64,000 nt of DNA from Pseudomonas viridiflava (GTDB lineage Bacteria; Pseudomonadota; Gammaproteobacteria; Pseudomonadales; Pseudomonadaceae): the NCBI RefSeq assembly GCF_900573885.1, contig NZ_UPSE01000601.1, positions 62,001-126,000 on the forward strand, in the 5' to 3' direction. The notes below the pieces were generated by a model. The model made no database searches and was not told the origin of the DNA. It worked only from the letters and a program-made list of their open reading frames with translations. Every line of letters begins with the position of its first letter. Within the stretch, counting starts at the first letter, position 1. Shown one piece after another: positions 35,059 to 43,654 of this stretch. Both the position numbers and the translations under genes were made by a program.

Positions 35059-35101
35059 AATCTACGCGCTGTTCGGCAGGTAGATGGCTGACCCAAATCA
35101 A
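35059..35101 (-). promoter_or_regulatory. ANR/FNR-type promoter of arcDABC
   Basis: On the minus strand TTGATTTGGGTCAG (35101-35088) matches the ANR consensus TTGAT-N4-ATCAA in the first half and three of five in the second. A -10 hexamer TAGATT lies at 35064-35059. The box centre is about 42 bp upstream of a start near 35052, the spacing expected of a class II ANR-activated promoter. Anaerobic induction of the arc operon by ANR is established in P. aeruginosa. Confidence 0.75.
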
Positions 35102-35445
35102 TAGCTAGCTAACTTTCCATGTTGGCAAGATGCCTTCTGAAAACTAGCGAAATAGCGGACAACGGAATGTCTGGAGTCGCGCTTCCAAAAAGCTATAAGC
35201 ACGACCGTTCCACCGCCCCATCTGACGCTAGACGGGAATGAGGAATTCGCAAGGCCTCGATTTAGAGGGGTTTAGAGGGTGGCGAAGCGCCACTGCTCGG
35301 GAAGGAAATAGCGCGCGGAACGTTGATTGCAAATGAGTCTAAAGCGGCCATCAGCCTGTAACGTTCATTGAGCTGGAGCGGCCGCTGGGCCAGCGGATGC
35401 GCTTGGTGATCAGAGCCGTGTAGGTGGAAACGGAGCGGCGCTTGC
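35102..35445. other. Gap between dctD and the arc promoter, no gene
   Basis: No supported coding frame is seen on either strand. In P. aeruginosa dctPQM occupies this place. The sequence has no repeat I recognise. It could hold further upstream control sites for the arc operon, for example for ArgR. Confidence 0.5.
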
Positions 35446-36816
35446 TTACTCGCCGTCATCCTGACTTGCGCTTAGCCCATGCTTGCGCAGCTTGTCGTGC
35501 AGGGTTTTGCGCGGCAGCCCAAGCGCCTCGGCCAGGCTGCGTAGCGAGTTGTGCGGGCGAGCCAGTTCGGCGGCAATCAGGGCTCGCTCGAAGGCTTCCA
35601 CTTGCTCGCTCAGGCCCGCGCCGCTCGCAGCCTTTGGCAGTTCGGGAGCCGCGCCTTCCAGCGATAACTCCAGGCCCAAGGCGAAGCGCTCTGCGGCGTT
35701 TTGCAGTTCGCGCACGTTGCCCGGCCAGGTGTGACACAGCAGGGTGGCGCGTTGGCCGGGCTGCAATTCGCGAACCGGTAAATGGTGACGTGCGCTGGCC
35801 GCTTCGGCGAAATGCTGAAACAGCAACAGCGCATCTTCGCCGCGCTCGCGCAGGGGCGGAATGCGCAGGGGCGCCACATTCAGCCGGTAGTAAAGGTCGG
35901 CGCGAAAACGGCCCTGATCGGCGCTCTGGCGCAGGTCTTCTTTGCTGGCGGCGATTACGCGAATGTCCAGCGGTATCAGCTGATTGCCGCCGAGCCGTTC
36001 GACCACGCGCTCCTGCAGCAGGCGCAGCAGTTTGACCTGCACCTCCAGGCTCATGCTTTCAATTTCATCGAGAAACAACGTACCGCCATTGGCAAACTCG
36101 AATTTGCCGATGCGCCGCTTCTGCGCGCCGGTAAAGGCGCCAGGCTCGTGGCCGAACAACTCGCTTTCCACCACCGACTCGGCCAGCGCGCCGGCATTGA
36201 TCGCGACAAACGGCCCGTTACGGCGGTTGGACAAATCGTGCAGCGCCCGGGCCACCACTTCTTTGCCCGTGCCGGTTTCGCCCAGAATCAGCACGTCGGC
36301 ATTAATGGCCGCCAGCGCGCCGATCTGCTCGCGCAACCGTTGAATGCTCGGCGACTGGCCAACAAGCCGCGCCGACAGTTCGCTGCGATCCGCCAATGCC
36401 ATTCGCAGGCTGCGGTTATCCAGCACCAGACGGCGCACGGACAGGGCCCGGCGAACGCTGTCGAGCAGGTCTTCACTGGCGAAGGGTTTTTCCAGGAAGT
36501 CGTAGGCACCGGCACGCATGGCTTGCACCGCCAGCGGCACATCACCGTGGCCGGTAATCAGCAGCACGGGCAGGTCGCTGTCCTGCTCGTGCAGTTGCGC
36601 CAGCAGCTCAAGCCCGTCGACGCCCGGCATGCGAATGTCGCTCACCACTACGCCTGGCCAATCCCGCGAAATGGTGCCGGCAAGCCCCTGGGCGCTGGCC
36701 AGGCTGCACACTTTCAAACCGGCCAGGTCCAGCGTCTGGCTCAAGGCCTGGCGCAAATGCGGATCGTCGTCGATCAACAGAACCTGAGCATGGCTATCGA
36801 AGGTGCTGTCGCTCAT
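35446..36816 (-). CDS. dctD: C4-dicarboxylate response regulator DctD
   Basis: A 456-residue sigma-54 activator. The receiver domain (residues 1-120) has DDDPHLRQ and the phosphoacceptor Asp in VVVSDIRMPGVDG. The AAA+ domain has GETGTGKE (Walker A), GAFTGAQKR (sigma-54 contact) and NGGTLFLDEIESM (Walker B). A Fis-type helix-turn-helix closes it (LAEALGLPRKTLHDKLRKHGL). It is coupled to dctB by an overlap (ATGA) and should activate a C4-dicarboxylate transport gene elsewhere. Confidence 0.93.
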   Translation of the reverse strand: MSDSTFDSHAQVLLIDDDPHLRQALSQTLDLAGLKVCSLASAQGLAGTISRDWPGVVVSDIRMPGVDGLELLAQLHEQDSDLPVLLITGHGDVPLAVQAMRAGAYDFLEKPFASEDLLDSVRRALSVRRLVLDNRSLRMALADRSELSARLVGQSPSIQRLREQIGALAAINADVLILGETGTGKEVVARALHDLSNRRNGPFVAINAGALAESVVESELFGHEPGAFTGAQKRRIGKFEFANGGTLFLDEIESMSLEVQVKLLRLLQERVVERLGGNQLIPLDIRVIAASKEDLRQSADQGRFRADLYYRLNVAPLRIPPLRERGEDALLLFQHFAEAASARHHLPVRELQPGQRATLLCHTWPGNVRELQNAAERFALGLELSLEGAAPELPKAASGAGLSEQVEAFERALIAAELARPHNSLRSLAEALGLPRKTLHDKLRKHGLSASQDDGE

Positions 36817-38624
36817 ACACTGGGATCCTCTGAGGGTTGTTGGGTGACGCCGGGCGCGGCAGCGCGCAGGTGCAGGGTGAGTTCAGCGCCGCCTTGCGGG
36901 TGGTTGGCCAGGTGCAGTTCGCCATCCAGCGCGCGCATTAACGTTTCGCAAATCGCCAGGCCCAGACCCAGGCCCTGGGCGCTGGTCTTGGTGGTGAAGA
37001 AGGGCTCGCGGGCGCGTTTGAGGGCATCGGCCGAGAACCCGGGACCGTTGTCGCGAATGCTCAGGTGCACGCCCTGTTCGTCGCCCACCGCGCTGAGCCA
37101 GATGCGCCGGGGCGGGGCTTTTTCCACCAGCGCATCGAGGGCGTTGGCCAGCACGTTGCCGAGCACCTGCCGCAAGCGGGTTTCGCCCGCCTGCACCCAG
37201 AGCGTGGCGTCCGGCAGGTCGCGAATCAGCTCCACATCCATGGCCCGTCGGCGCTTGGCCAGCAACGCCAGGGCGTCGTCCAGCGCCGGTTGCAGGGCAA
37301 CGCTTTCCGGTGCATGGCGGTCGCGGCGGGCGAAGGCGCGCAAGTGCGCGATGATCGACGACATGCGCCCCGTCAGCTCGCCAATCAGTTTGAGGTTGCC
37401 GCGTGCGTCCTCAGTGCGCTGATGATCCAGCAGCACCGTGGCGTTTTCCGCATAGCTGCGAATGGCTGCCAGCGGTTGGTTGAGTTCGTGGCTGATGCTG
37501 GCCGACATCGTGCCCAGTGCCGACAGCTTGCCGGCTTGCACCAGTTCATCCTGGGCGCGGAGCAATTCCTGTTGCGCGTGTTCGCGCTCCAGCACTTCGT
37601 TTTTCAGGCGCGTGTTCAAGGTTTCCAGATCGCGCGTGCGGTCGAGCACGCGAATCTCCAGCTCGCGACGGGCGCGGGCGTCGAGGGCGATTCTCTCCAG
37701 GTAATGACGACGGCGCTGCATCATCAGCCCAAGCAGCAAAATCAGCACCAGTAGCGTCGCGCCGCCGATGGCCACGGCGGTTTGCACCGGCCGGGAAATT
37801 TGCTCGGCGGGCGCCAGAATGCTCACGGTCCAGCCGGTTTCCTCAAGGCTGCGGCTCTGGATAATCCAGGCATTGCCGTTGAGTTTCAGCGCTTGCGGAT
37901 CGAGGGTTGGATAAGGCTTGTTGGCGGCAATTTCGCGCCGCTCCTGCTCGGACAGATCGCGGCTGGCGCGAAAGCGCCATTCAGCGCGGGAGGTGAGGAT
38001 GACCACGCCGTTGCTGTCGGTGACCAGGAGCTGTTCCGGCGTGTTGCCCCACAGGGTTTCGGTGGTGTCGAGATCAACCTTCACCACCAACGCGCCGATA
38101 ACGCGCTCGCCTTCTTTTACCGCGGCGGCGAAGTAATAGCCGCGCTTGCCGGAGGTGGTGCCCAGCCCGAAGAAGCGCCCGAGATGGCCGGTTACGGCTT
38201 CCCGGAAATACGGACGGAACGCAAAGTTGCGGCCGACGAAGCTGTCGCTTTGCCGCCAGTTGGACGCCGCCAGCGTGGTGCCTTCGGCGTCCATCAAATA
38301 GATAGAGTCGGCGCCGGTTTGCCCGCGCACTTCCTCCAGTAGCTGGTTGGCGTGTATCTGGGCGTCCAGGTTTTGCGGGTGGGAAAGCACACCGCGCAGC
38401 GCCGGAAGATCGCCAAGAATCGGTGGCAACACTTCATAGCGCCGCAAGCTGCCGAGCAGGTTGGCGACATAAAGGTCGAGGGTCTGGCGGTTCTGTTCGA
38501 TCAACTCGCTGCTGTAATAACGTTCGGCGAGTTGTTGCAACGGCCACAGCAAGGGCGCCAGCAGCGCAGCCAGCAACAGCAGGCTGCGCCAGCGTGGGCG
38601 CCGCAAGGGCGAGTTAGCCGGCAT
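36813..38624 (-). CDS. dctB: C4-dicarboxylate sensor histidine kinase DctB
   Basis: A 603-residue sensor. It has an N-terminal helix (about residues 12-30), a large periplasmic Cache-type domain with FRPYFREAVTGHLGRFFGLGTTSGKRG (cited in parts), a second helix near AIGGATLLVLILLLGLM, a coiled coil, then the H-box SASISHELNQPLAAIRSYAEN and an ATPase domain with N-box and DNGPGFS. It should bind succinate, fumarate or malate and phosphorylate DctD. The start at 38624 overlaps the rmlD end by 11 bp. Confidence 0.93.
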   Translation of the reverse strand: MPANSPLRRPRWRSLLLLAALLAPLLWPLQQLAERYYSSELIEQNRQTLDLYVANLLGSLRRYEVLPPILGDLPALRGVLSHPQNLDAQIHANQLLEEVRGQTGADSIYLMDAEGTTLAASNWRQSDSFVGRNFAFRPYFREAVTGHLGRFFGLGTTSGKRGYYFAAAVKEGERVIGALVVKVDLDTTETLWGNTPEQLLVTDSNGVVILTSRAEWRFRASRDLSEQERREIAANKPYPTLDPQALKLNGNAWIIQSRSLEETGWTVSILAPAEQISRPVQTAVAIGGATLLVLILLLGLMMQRRRHYLERIALDARARRELEIRVLDRTRDLETLNTRLKNEVLEREHAQQELLRAQDELVQAGKLSALGTMSASISHELNQPLAAIRSYAENATVLLDHQRTEDARGNLKLIGELTGRMSSIIAHLRAFARRDRHAPESVALQPALDDALALLAKRRRAMDVELIRDLPDATLWVQAGETRLRQVLGNVLANALDALVEKAPPRRIWLSAVGDEQGVHLSIRDNGPGFSADALKRAREPFFTTKTSAQGLGLGLAICETLMRALDGELHLANHPQGGAELTLHLRAAAPGVTQQPSEDPSV

Positions 38625-39483
38625 TGTTCAGGCAGTCGGCAAGCGCGCGCTGCCAGGTTGGCAGACGCACATTCCAGGCCGCCTGCAAGCGCGCGCAATC
38701 CAGCCGTGAATTAAGCGGGCGTTGCGCCGGTGTCGGGTATTCGCTACTGGCAATCGGCACCAGCCGGGCGCACGGTTTGCCCGTGCTGCGGAGCTGCTCG
38801 CCGATGGCTTCGGCAAAGCCGAACCAGGATGTTTCGCCGAGCCCGGTCAGGTGGTACGTACCCCAGGGGCCCGCTGTGCCTTGCTGCCACTGCTGGATCA
38901 GCGCCCGCGTGGTGTCGGCAATGGTGCCGGCCCAGGTCGGCGCGCCGACCTGATCGCTGACCACGCGCAGCTCTTCTCGCTCTTGCAACAGGCGCTGCAT
39001 GGTCAGCAGAAAGTTACGGCCATACAGGGAGTACACCCAGCTGGTGCGCAATATCAGGTATTCGCCACCTGCTGCGGCAATCGCCTGTTCGCCGGCCAGT
39101 TTGCTCTGGCCGTAAACGCCAAGCGGCTGCGGTTCATCGTCTTCTTTGTAAGGCGATGCCTTGCTGCCATCGAACACGTAATCGGTGGAGTAGTGAATCA
39201 ACGGCACGCCCAGGGCCTTTGCTTCTTCGGCCAGCACGCCGGGGGCGACGGCGTTGATGGCGAATGCGGTGTCGGCATCGGTTTCGGCCTGGTCGACGGC
39301 GGTGTACGCCGCGGCGTTGATGATCAGGTCCGGGCGCAACGCACGAACGCGCTCGCGAATGGCCTGCCCGTCCGCCAGGTCCAGCTCGGCACGGCCGAGA
39401 CAGGTCAGTTCACCGAGCCCAGTCAGACTGCTGAGCAGCGCCTGCGCGACCTGGCCGTTGCGGCCGGTAATCAGCACCTTCAT
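38614..39483 (-). CDS. rmlD: dTDP-4-dehydrorhamnose reductase RmlD
   Basis: A 289-residue NADPH reductase making dTDP-L-rhamnose, the last step of the pathway. It has the Rossmann start KVLITGRNGQVAQAL, the YxxxK-type motif GVYGQSKLAGEQAI and ILRTSWVYSLYGRNF. It is co-translated with rmlC (4-bp overlap) and overlaps the start of dctB by 11 bp. Confidence 0.95.
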   Translation of the reverse strand: MKVLITGRNGQVAQALLSSLTGLGELTCLGRAELDLADGQAIRERVRALRPDLIINAAAYTAVDQAETDADTAFAINAVAPGVLAEEAKALGVPLIHYSTDYVFDGSKASPYKEDDEPQPLGVYGQSKLAGEQAIAAAGGEYLILRTSWVYSLYGRNFLLTMQRLLQEREELRVVSDQVGAPTWAGTIADTTRALIQQWQQGTAGPWGTYHLTGLGETSWFGFAEAIGEQLRSTGKPCARLVPIASSEYPTPAQRPLNSRLDCARLQAAWNVRLPTWQRALADCLNNAG

Positions 39484-40025
39484 GGGAACAGTTCCGCATC
39501 CGTAAGCAGCGTGCCGGCCTGGTCTTTTGCAGACAGCTGTGGCGCTTCGGCGAGCTGCCAGTCGATGGCCAGTGTCGGGTCGTTCCAGCGAATGCAGCGT
39601 TCGTGGGCGGGCGCGTAGTAGTCAGTGGTTTTGTACAGGAACTCGGCGAATTCGCTGAGCACCACGAAGCCGTGGGCATAGCCGGCCGGAATCCACAGCT
39701 GGCGCTTGTTCTCTGCCGACAGCAGCACAGCCACCCATTTGCCAAAGGTCGGTGAGCTGCGACGGATGTCGACGGCAATGTCCAGCACCTCCCCGGCGGT
39801 GGCCCGTACCAATTTGCCTTGGGCCTGCTCGATTTGATAATGCAGGCCGCGCAGTACACCGCGCTGGGAGCGTGAGTGGTTGTCCTGCACGAACTCGCAG
39901 CTGACGCCCGTGGCTGCTTTGAAGGCTTGGGCATTGAAGCTTTCGTAGAAAAAGCCGCGCTCGTCACCGAACACTTTCGGCTCGATGATCAGTACATCAG
40001 GCAGCTCGGTGGGGATCACTTTCAC
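39480..40025 (-). CDS. rmlC: dTDP-4-dehydrorhamnose 3,5-epimerase RmlC
   Basis: A 181-residue cupin epimerase. Motifs are FGDERGFFYESFN, the catalytic His in RGVLRGLHYQ, and WIPAGYAHGFVVLSE. The GTG at 40025, overlapping the rmlA stop, gives the family length; upstream sequence in the same frame belongs to rmlA antisense context and is rejected. Confidence 0.95.
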   Translation of the reverse strand: MKVIPTELPDVLIIEPKVFGDERGFFYESFNAQAFKAATGVSCEFVQDNHSRSQRGVLRGLHYQIEQAQGKLVRATAGEVLDIAVDIRRSSPTFGKWVAVLLSAENKRQLWIPAGYAHGFVVLSEFAEFLYKTTDYYAPAHERCIRWNDPTLAIDWQLAEAPQLSAKDQAGTLLTDAELFP

Positions 40026-40894
40026 ACCTGCTCTCCCGCCAGACGATAGAGGTACTGGCCGTAGCCGGTCTTGCCGAATGCCTTGGCCTGCACCAGCAAT
40101 TGCTCGCGGTCGATCCAGCCGTTCTGAAAGGCAATTTCTTCCAGGCACGCCACTTTCAGGCCCTGGCGGTGTTCGATGGTTTGCACGTATTGCGACGCCT
40201 CGAGCAGGCTGTCGTGGGTGCCGGTGTCCAGCCAGGCGAAGCCGCGACCGAAACGCTCCACGCGCAGATCGCCGCGCTGCAAATAGGCATTGTTGACGTC
40301 GGTGATTTCCAGCTCGCCGCGGTGCGAAGGCTTCACGGCTTTGGCGACCTGAATCACATCGTTGTCGTAGAAATACAAGCCAGTAACCGCATAGCTGGAT
40401 TTTGGCTGACTTGGCTTTTCTTCAATGGAAATCGCCGTGCCCTGCGCGTCGAACTCCACCACGCCGAAACGCTCCGGGTCCTTCACCCAGTAGCCGAACA
40501 CCGTGGCCCCGCTCGGGTGGCTGGCCGCGCGCTGCAACTGCTCGGTGAAATGCTGACCGTGGAAAATGTTGTCACCGAGAATCAGGCACACCGAGTCGTC
40601 GCCAATGAATTCTTCGCCAATCAAAAACGCCTGCGCCAACCCATCGGGCGATGGCTGCACGGCATAGCTGAAATTGACGCCGAACTGGCTGCCGTCGCCG
40701 AGCATCTTTTCGAACTGGGGCAAATCGTGCGGCGTGGAGATCAGCAGAATGTCTTTTACGCCGGCCAGCATCAGCACGGAAATCGGGTAATAGACCATCG
40801 GCTTGTCGTAAATCGGCAGCAACTGCTTGGACACGCCAAGGGTGATGGGATGCAAACGCGTGCCCGAACCGCCGGCCAGAATGATTCCTTTCAT
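40022..40894 (-). CDS. rmlA: Glucose-1-phosphate thymidylyltransferase RmlA
   Basis: A 290-residue nucleotidyltransferase, the first step of dTDP-rhamnose synthesis. The nucleotide-binding GIILAGGSGTRLHPIT is at the N-terminus, with LSKQLLPIYDKPMVYYP-like VSKQLLPIYDKPMVYYP next. ILGDNIFHGQ carries metal-binding Asp. It is four bases from rmlB and coupled to rmlC. Confidence 0.96.
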   Translation of the reverse strand: MKGIILAGGSGTRLHPITLGVSKQLLPIYDKPMVYYPISVLMLAGVKDILLISTPHDLPQFEKMLGDGSQFGVNFSYAVQPSPDGLAQAFLIGEEFIGDDSVCLILGDNIFHGQHFTEQLQRAASHPSGATVFGYWVKDPERFGVVEFDAQGTAISIEEKPSQPKSSYAVTGLYFYDNDVIQVAKAVKPSHRGELEITDVNNAYLQRGDLRVERFGRGFAWLDTGTHDSLLEASQYVQTIEHRQGLKVACLEEIAFQNGWIDREQLLVQAKAFGKTGYGQYLYRLAGEQV

Positions 40895-40898
40895 TTAG

Positions 40899-41969
40899 CT
40901 ACTGCTCCGCAATCGCGCCGAGGCGCTCACGCTGGTAACTGCCGTCTTGCACATGGCGGCACCAGTCGAGGTTATTCAAATACCACTGCACGGTTTTACG
41001 CAGGCCAGTGGCGAAGGTTTCTTCCGGCACCCAACCCAGCTCGCGCTCGATCTTGCTGGCGTCGATGGCGTAGCGCAGGTCGTGGCCGGGGCGATCTTTT
41101 ACGAAGATGATCAGCTGTTCATAGCGATCAACACCGCCCGGTTTCTGCGGCGCCAGCTCTTCCAGCAGGGCGCAGATCGCACGGACCACGTCGATGTTCT
41201 TCTGCTCGTTGTGCCCGCCAATATTGTAGGTCTCGCCGACCGTGCCCTCGGTAACCACCTTGAGCAAGGCGCGGGCGTGGTCTTCTACAAACAGCCAGTC
41301 ACGCACCTGCGCACCATTGCCATACACCGGCAGCGGTTTGCCATCCAGCGCATTGAGGATCACCAGCGGAATGAGCTTTTCCGGGAAGTGATACGGACCG
41401 TAATTGTTCGAGCAGTTGGTGATCAGCACCGGCAGGTTATAGGTGCGCTGCCAGGCGCGAACCAGGTGGTCGGACGCCGCCTTGCTTGCCGAATACGGTG
41501 AGCTCGGCGCATACGGCGTGGTTTCGGTGAACAGGTCGTCCACACCATGCAGATCGCCGTACACCTCGTCGGTGGAAATATGGTGGAAACGAAACGCCTG
41601 CTTCGCCTCTTCGGCCAGACCTTGCCAATAGCCGCGAGTGGCCTCGAGCAGGGCGTAGGTGCCGACGATATTGGTCTGAATAAACGCTGAAGGACCATCA
41701 ATGGAACGGTCTACGTGCGACTCCGCCGCCAGGTGCATGATGGCATCGGGCTGGAAGTCGTCGAGCAGGGCGCGCACGCCAGGCTGGTCGGCGATATCCA
41801 GTTGAGCGAAGCGGTAGCGCGGGTTAGCGGCGACACTGGCGAGGGATTCGAGGTTGCCGGCGTAGGTCAGCTTGTCGAGGTTGAGCACGTGGTGCTCGGT
41901 GTATTGCAGTAAGTGGCGAATCAACGCGGAGCCAATAAAGCCCGCGCCGCCAGTAATCAGAATTCGCAT
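40899..41969 (-). CDS. rmlB: dTDP-glucose 4,6-dehydratase RmlB
   Basis: A 356-residue SDR dehydratase. It starts MRILITGGAGFIGSALIRHL (NAD-binding), has HISTDEVYGDL and PYSASKAASDHLVRAW (catalytic YxxxK). The ATG at 41969 is the family start. It is first in the order rmlB-A-C-D, unlike P. aeruginosa, where memory gives rmlB-D-A-C. Rhamnose is used in LPS core and O-chains and in rhamnolipids. Confidence 0.95.
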   Translation of the reverse strand: MRILITGGAGFIGSALIRHLLQYTEHHVLNLDKLTYAGNLESLASVAANPRYRFAQLDIADQPGVRALLDDFQPDAIMHLAAESHVDRSIDGPSAFIQTNIVGTYALLEATRGYWQGLAEEAKQAFRFHHISTDEVYGDLHGVDDLFTETTPYAPSSPYSASKAASDHLVRAWQRTYNLPVLITNCSNNYGPYHFPEKLIPLVILNALDGKPLPVYGNGAQVRDWLFVEDHARALLKVVTEGTVGETYNIGGHNEQKNIDVVRAICALLEELAPQKPGGVDRYEQLIIFVKDRPGHDLRYAIDASKIERELGWVPEETFATGLRKTVQWYLNNLDWCRHVQDGSYQRERLGAIAEQ

Positions 41970-42045
41970 GCCAGATGGCCTTGTCGGTTCGCAGGCGCAT
42001 AGCTTGTCGGCACGAAGGGGAAGAAGCAAGCCTGAGGCCAGGCAG

Positions 42046-42074
42046 CAAAACGCCGCCGCAAGAATGCGGCGGCG
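42046..42074 (-). terminator. Terminator after the glycosidase-like gene
   Basis: The stem CGCCGCCGCA-AGAA-TGCGGCGGCG, followed on the minus strand by TTTTGCTG, ends the gene upstream of rmlB. The stem is strong and the T-run short. Confidence 0.75.
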
Positions 42075-42084
42075 CCTGGGTCGA

Positions 42085-43395
42085 CTACTTGGCTTGCGCC
42101 TTTTTCGCGGCTGCGGTTGCAGTCGCTTTCGCAGCGGCGCGTGCCGTCACGTTTGAGGCCGGTACCTGAATGATGATCGGGTGGTCGGTGACGCTGACCC
42201 GCACCGAATTCACGTTGCGCAGGGTTTGAATCGGCTCCTTGCCAATGATCGGGTCATAAATGTTGACCGTCGTCTGCACTTCGCCAAGGTTCACCCCTAC
42301 CAGTATCGGTGCACCGGGCACGCCTTCCGGCTCAGCCCACACAATGATGTTGGTTTCGGTGTTGGCCTTGATAATCGCCATGCTGTTGCCCGTGCTGGGA
42401 ATGCCCACGGTGGAGTACTGCAGGATTTTCAACGGTTCGAACGTGGCCGCATCGGGCGACGGGTCGGCCAGAATGCTGTTCATGTTATGCAGCGCGGTGG
42501 CAGCCGAGGTTGGCGCATTGTCAGCCTTGGTGAACAGGCCGTAACCGTCGTTCTCGTCCATCAACTGATACACGTAAGTGCGGTAGATGTCGTTGAACGC
42601 ACCGCTGACAAAAATGTTCAGCAACCAGGCAGCGCTCTGCTGCGAGTTGGTTTTCGGCGACTGGTAACCGGTTTCCGTATACACCGCAGGCCCCTTGCCG
42701 CCGGGTGTATTGCCCAGCGCTACGCTGCGTTTCATCCAGCGGGTTGGCGGCTTGGCAGGGCCCGGGTAGGGATGCTGGTTGTTGTAATCGGCAAGGCCGG
42801 GCGTCACGGCCGGGTCCGGCCCCTTCGGAATGCCGCCCGCGTTAAAGCCGGTGAAATAAAAGACTTTGACGTTTTGCAGCAGCGGATGGGACTTGGTCTG
42901 CTTGTACAGCTCGGCCTGATAAGACAGCGCCGCCGGCAAGCCTTTGGTGCCATCCGGCGCCCAGGTCAGCGGAAAGTTGTTGATCTCGTTCGGCCCTTCA
43001 ACCGCCAGGGTGGAACCCGGCACCGCCGTTTCGACCTTGGCCACGTTGCTTAGAAAGGTAGAGATGGTTTGCGGCGAGCGGGTGCTGCCGACGGCGCTGA
43101 TGTAGTTCCATTTGATGCCGGCTTTGGCGAGCACGGTGTAATACTGGTAGGGCGGATTGCCCCAGAAACTATTCAGGCTGTCGCGGGCATTTCTGATGCC
43201 CAGGTAATTCATATCCGCGATAACCATGGACGGTTTCGAGTAATTCGACGACCCCTGACTGACGTGCAAATTCACGCCCTGCGAGTCGATAAAATCGGCC
43301 GCGCGCATCAGTGTTGCCGCCTGCGTCGCTTGCATCGCGCATACGCCTGCACTGAGCAGGAGCAGCAGGGTTGTAGAGCGAACAGTCGTTTTCAT
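42085..43395 (-). CDS. Secreted clan GH-A glycosidase-like protein
   Basis: A 436-residue exported protein. The signal peptide ends near residue 27 (MQATQAA). It looks like a TIM-barrel glycoside hydrolase of clan GH-A: VEGPNEINN carries the Asn-Glu acid/base pair (Glu137) and AVYTETGYQ the likely nucleophile (Glu241), with NNQHPYPG (His208) between. The last 20 residues are Ala/Lys-rich, AAAKATATAAAKKAQAK. Substrate is unknown; an exopolysaccharide or cell-surface glycan is plausible. It lies upstream of the rml operon but is separated by a terminator. I cannot name the GH family. Confidence 0.72.
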   Translation of the reverse strand: MKTTVRSTTLLLLLSAGVCAMQATQAATLMRAADFIDSQGVNLHVSQGSSNYSKPSMVIADMNYLGIRNARDSLNSFWGNPPYQYYTVLAKAGIKWNYISAVGSTRSPQTISTFLSNVAKVETAVPGSTLAVEGPNEINNFPLTWAPDGTKGLPAALSYQAELYKQTKSHPLLQNVKVFYFTGFNAGGIPKGPDPAVTPGLADYNNQHPYPGPAKPPTRWMKRSVALGNTPGGKGPAVYTETGYQSPKTNSQQSAAWLLNIFVSGAFNDIYRTYVYQLMDENDGYGLFTKADNAPTSAATALHNMNSILADPSPDAATFEPLKILQYSTVGIPSTGNSMAIIKANTETNIIVWAEPEGVPGAPILVGVNLGEVQTTVNIYDPIIGKEPIQTLRNVNSVRVSVTDHPIIIQVPASNVTARAAAKATATAAAKKAQAK

Positions 43396-43522
43396 GAGCT
43401 ACCCCCTTTTCAATGAAATCCAGCGAGTGGTTAGAAAAACGCTAGTTGGCGTGCGGGACGATGTCGAAACAGCCGTACCAAAAGTCCTAAGGTATCCGCT
43501 GAACGGCGCGTTTTAGACGCCT

Positions 43523-43545
43523 TTGGCAATAACTTTTATTGCCAA
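43523..43545. promoter_or_regulatory. Perfect 10-bp inverted repeat upstream of the glycosidase-like gene
   Basis: TTGGCAATAA-CTT-TTATTGCCAA is exact in both arms and lies 128-150 bp upstream of the gene start, in an AT-rich stretch. It is a good candidate operator. It could also be a terminator-like stem, but it is not followed by a T-run in the minus-strand direction of the neighbouring trhP gene end. Confidence 0.55.
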
Positions 43546-43654
43546 AAAATACCGGAACTCCATGACCGTTTCGATGACGTCAACGTAACGAGCATTTATT
43601 CCATTCGGGGAGGCTTGCAATGACGCGGCCAATACCCGCTTGAAGCCGCCTTGT

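Noticed and set aside
35262..35459. A 65-residue minus-strand frame after dctD
   Set aside because: It begins within dctD and looks like random translation; no homologous small gene is known there.
35782..37422. A 546-residue plus-strand frame opposite dctD and dctB
   Set aside because: Antisense shadow of two well-supported genes; no motif and no ribosome site.
42085..42145. The Ala/Lys-rich end of the glycosidase-like protein as a separate repeat element
   Set aside because: It is in frame with the protein and just a low-complexity tail, not a DNA repeat.
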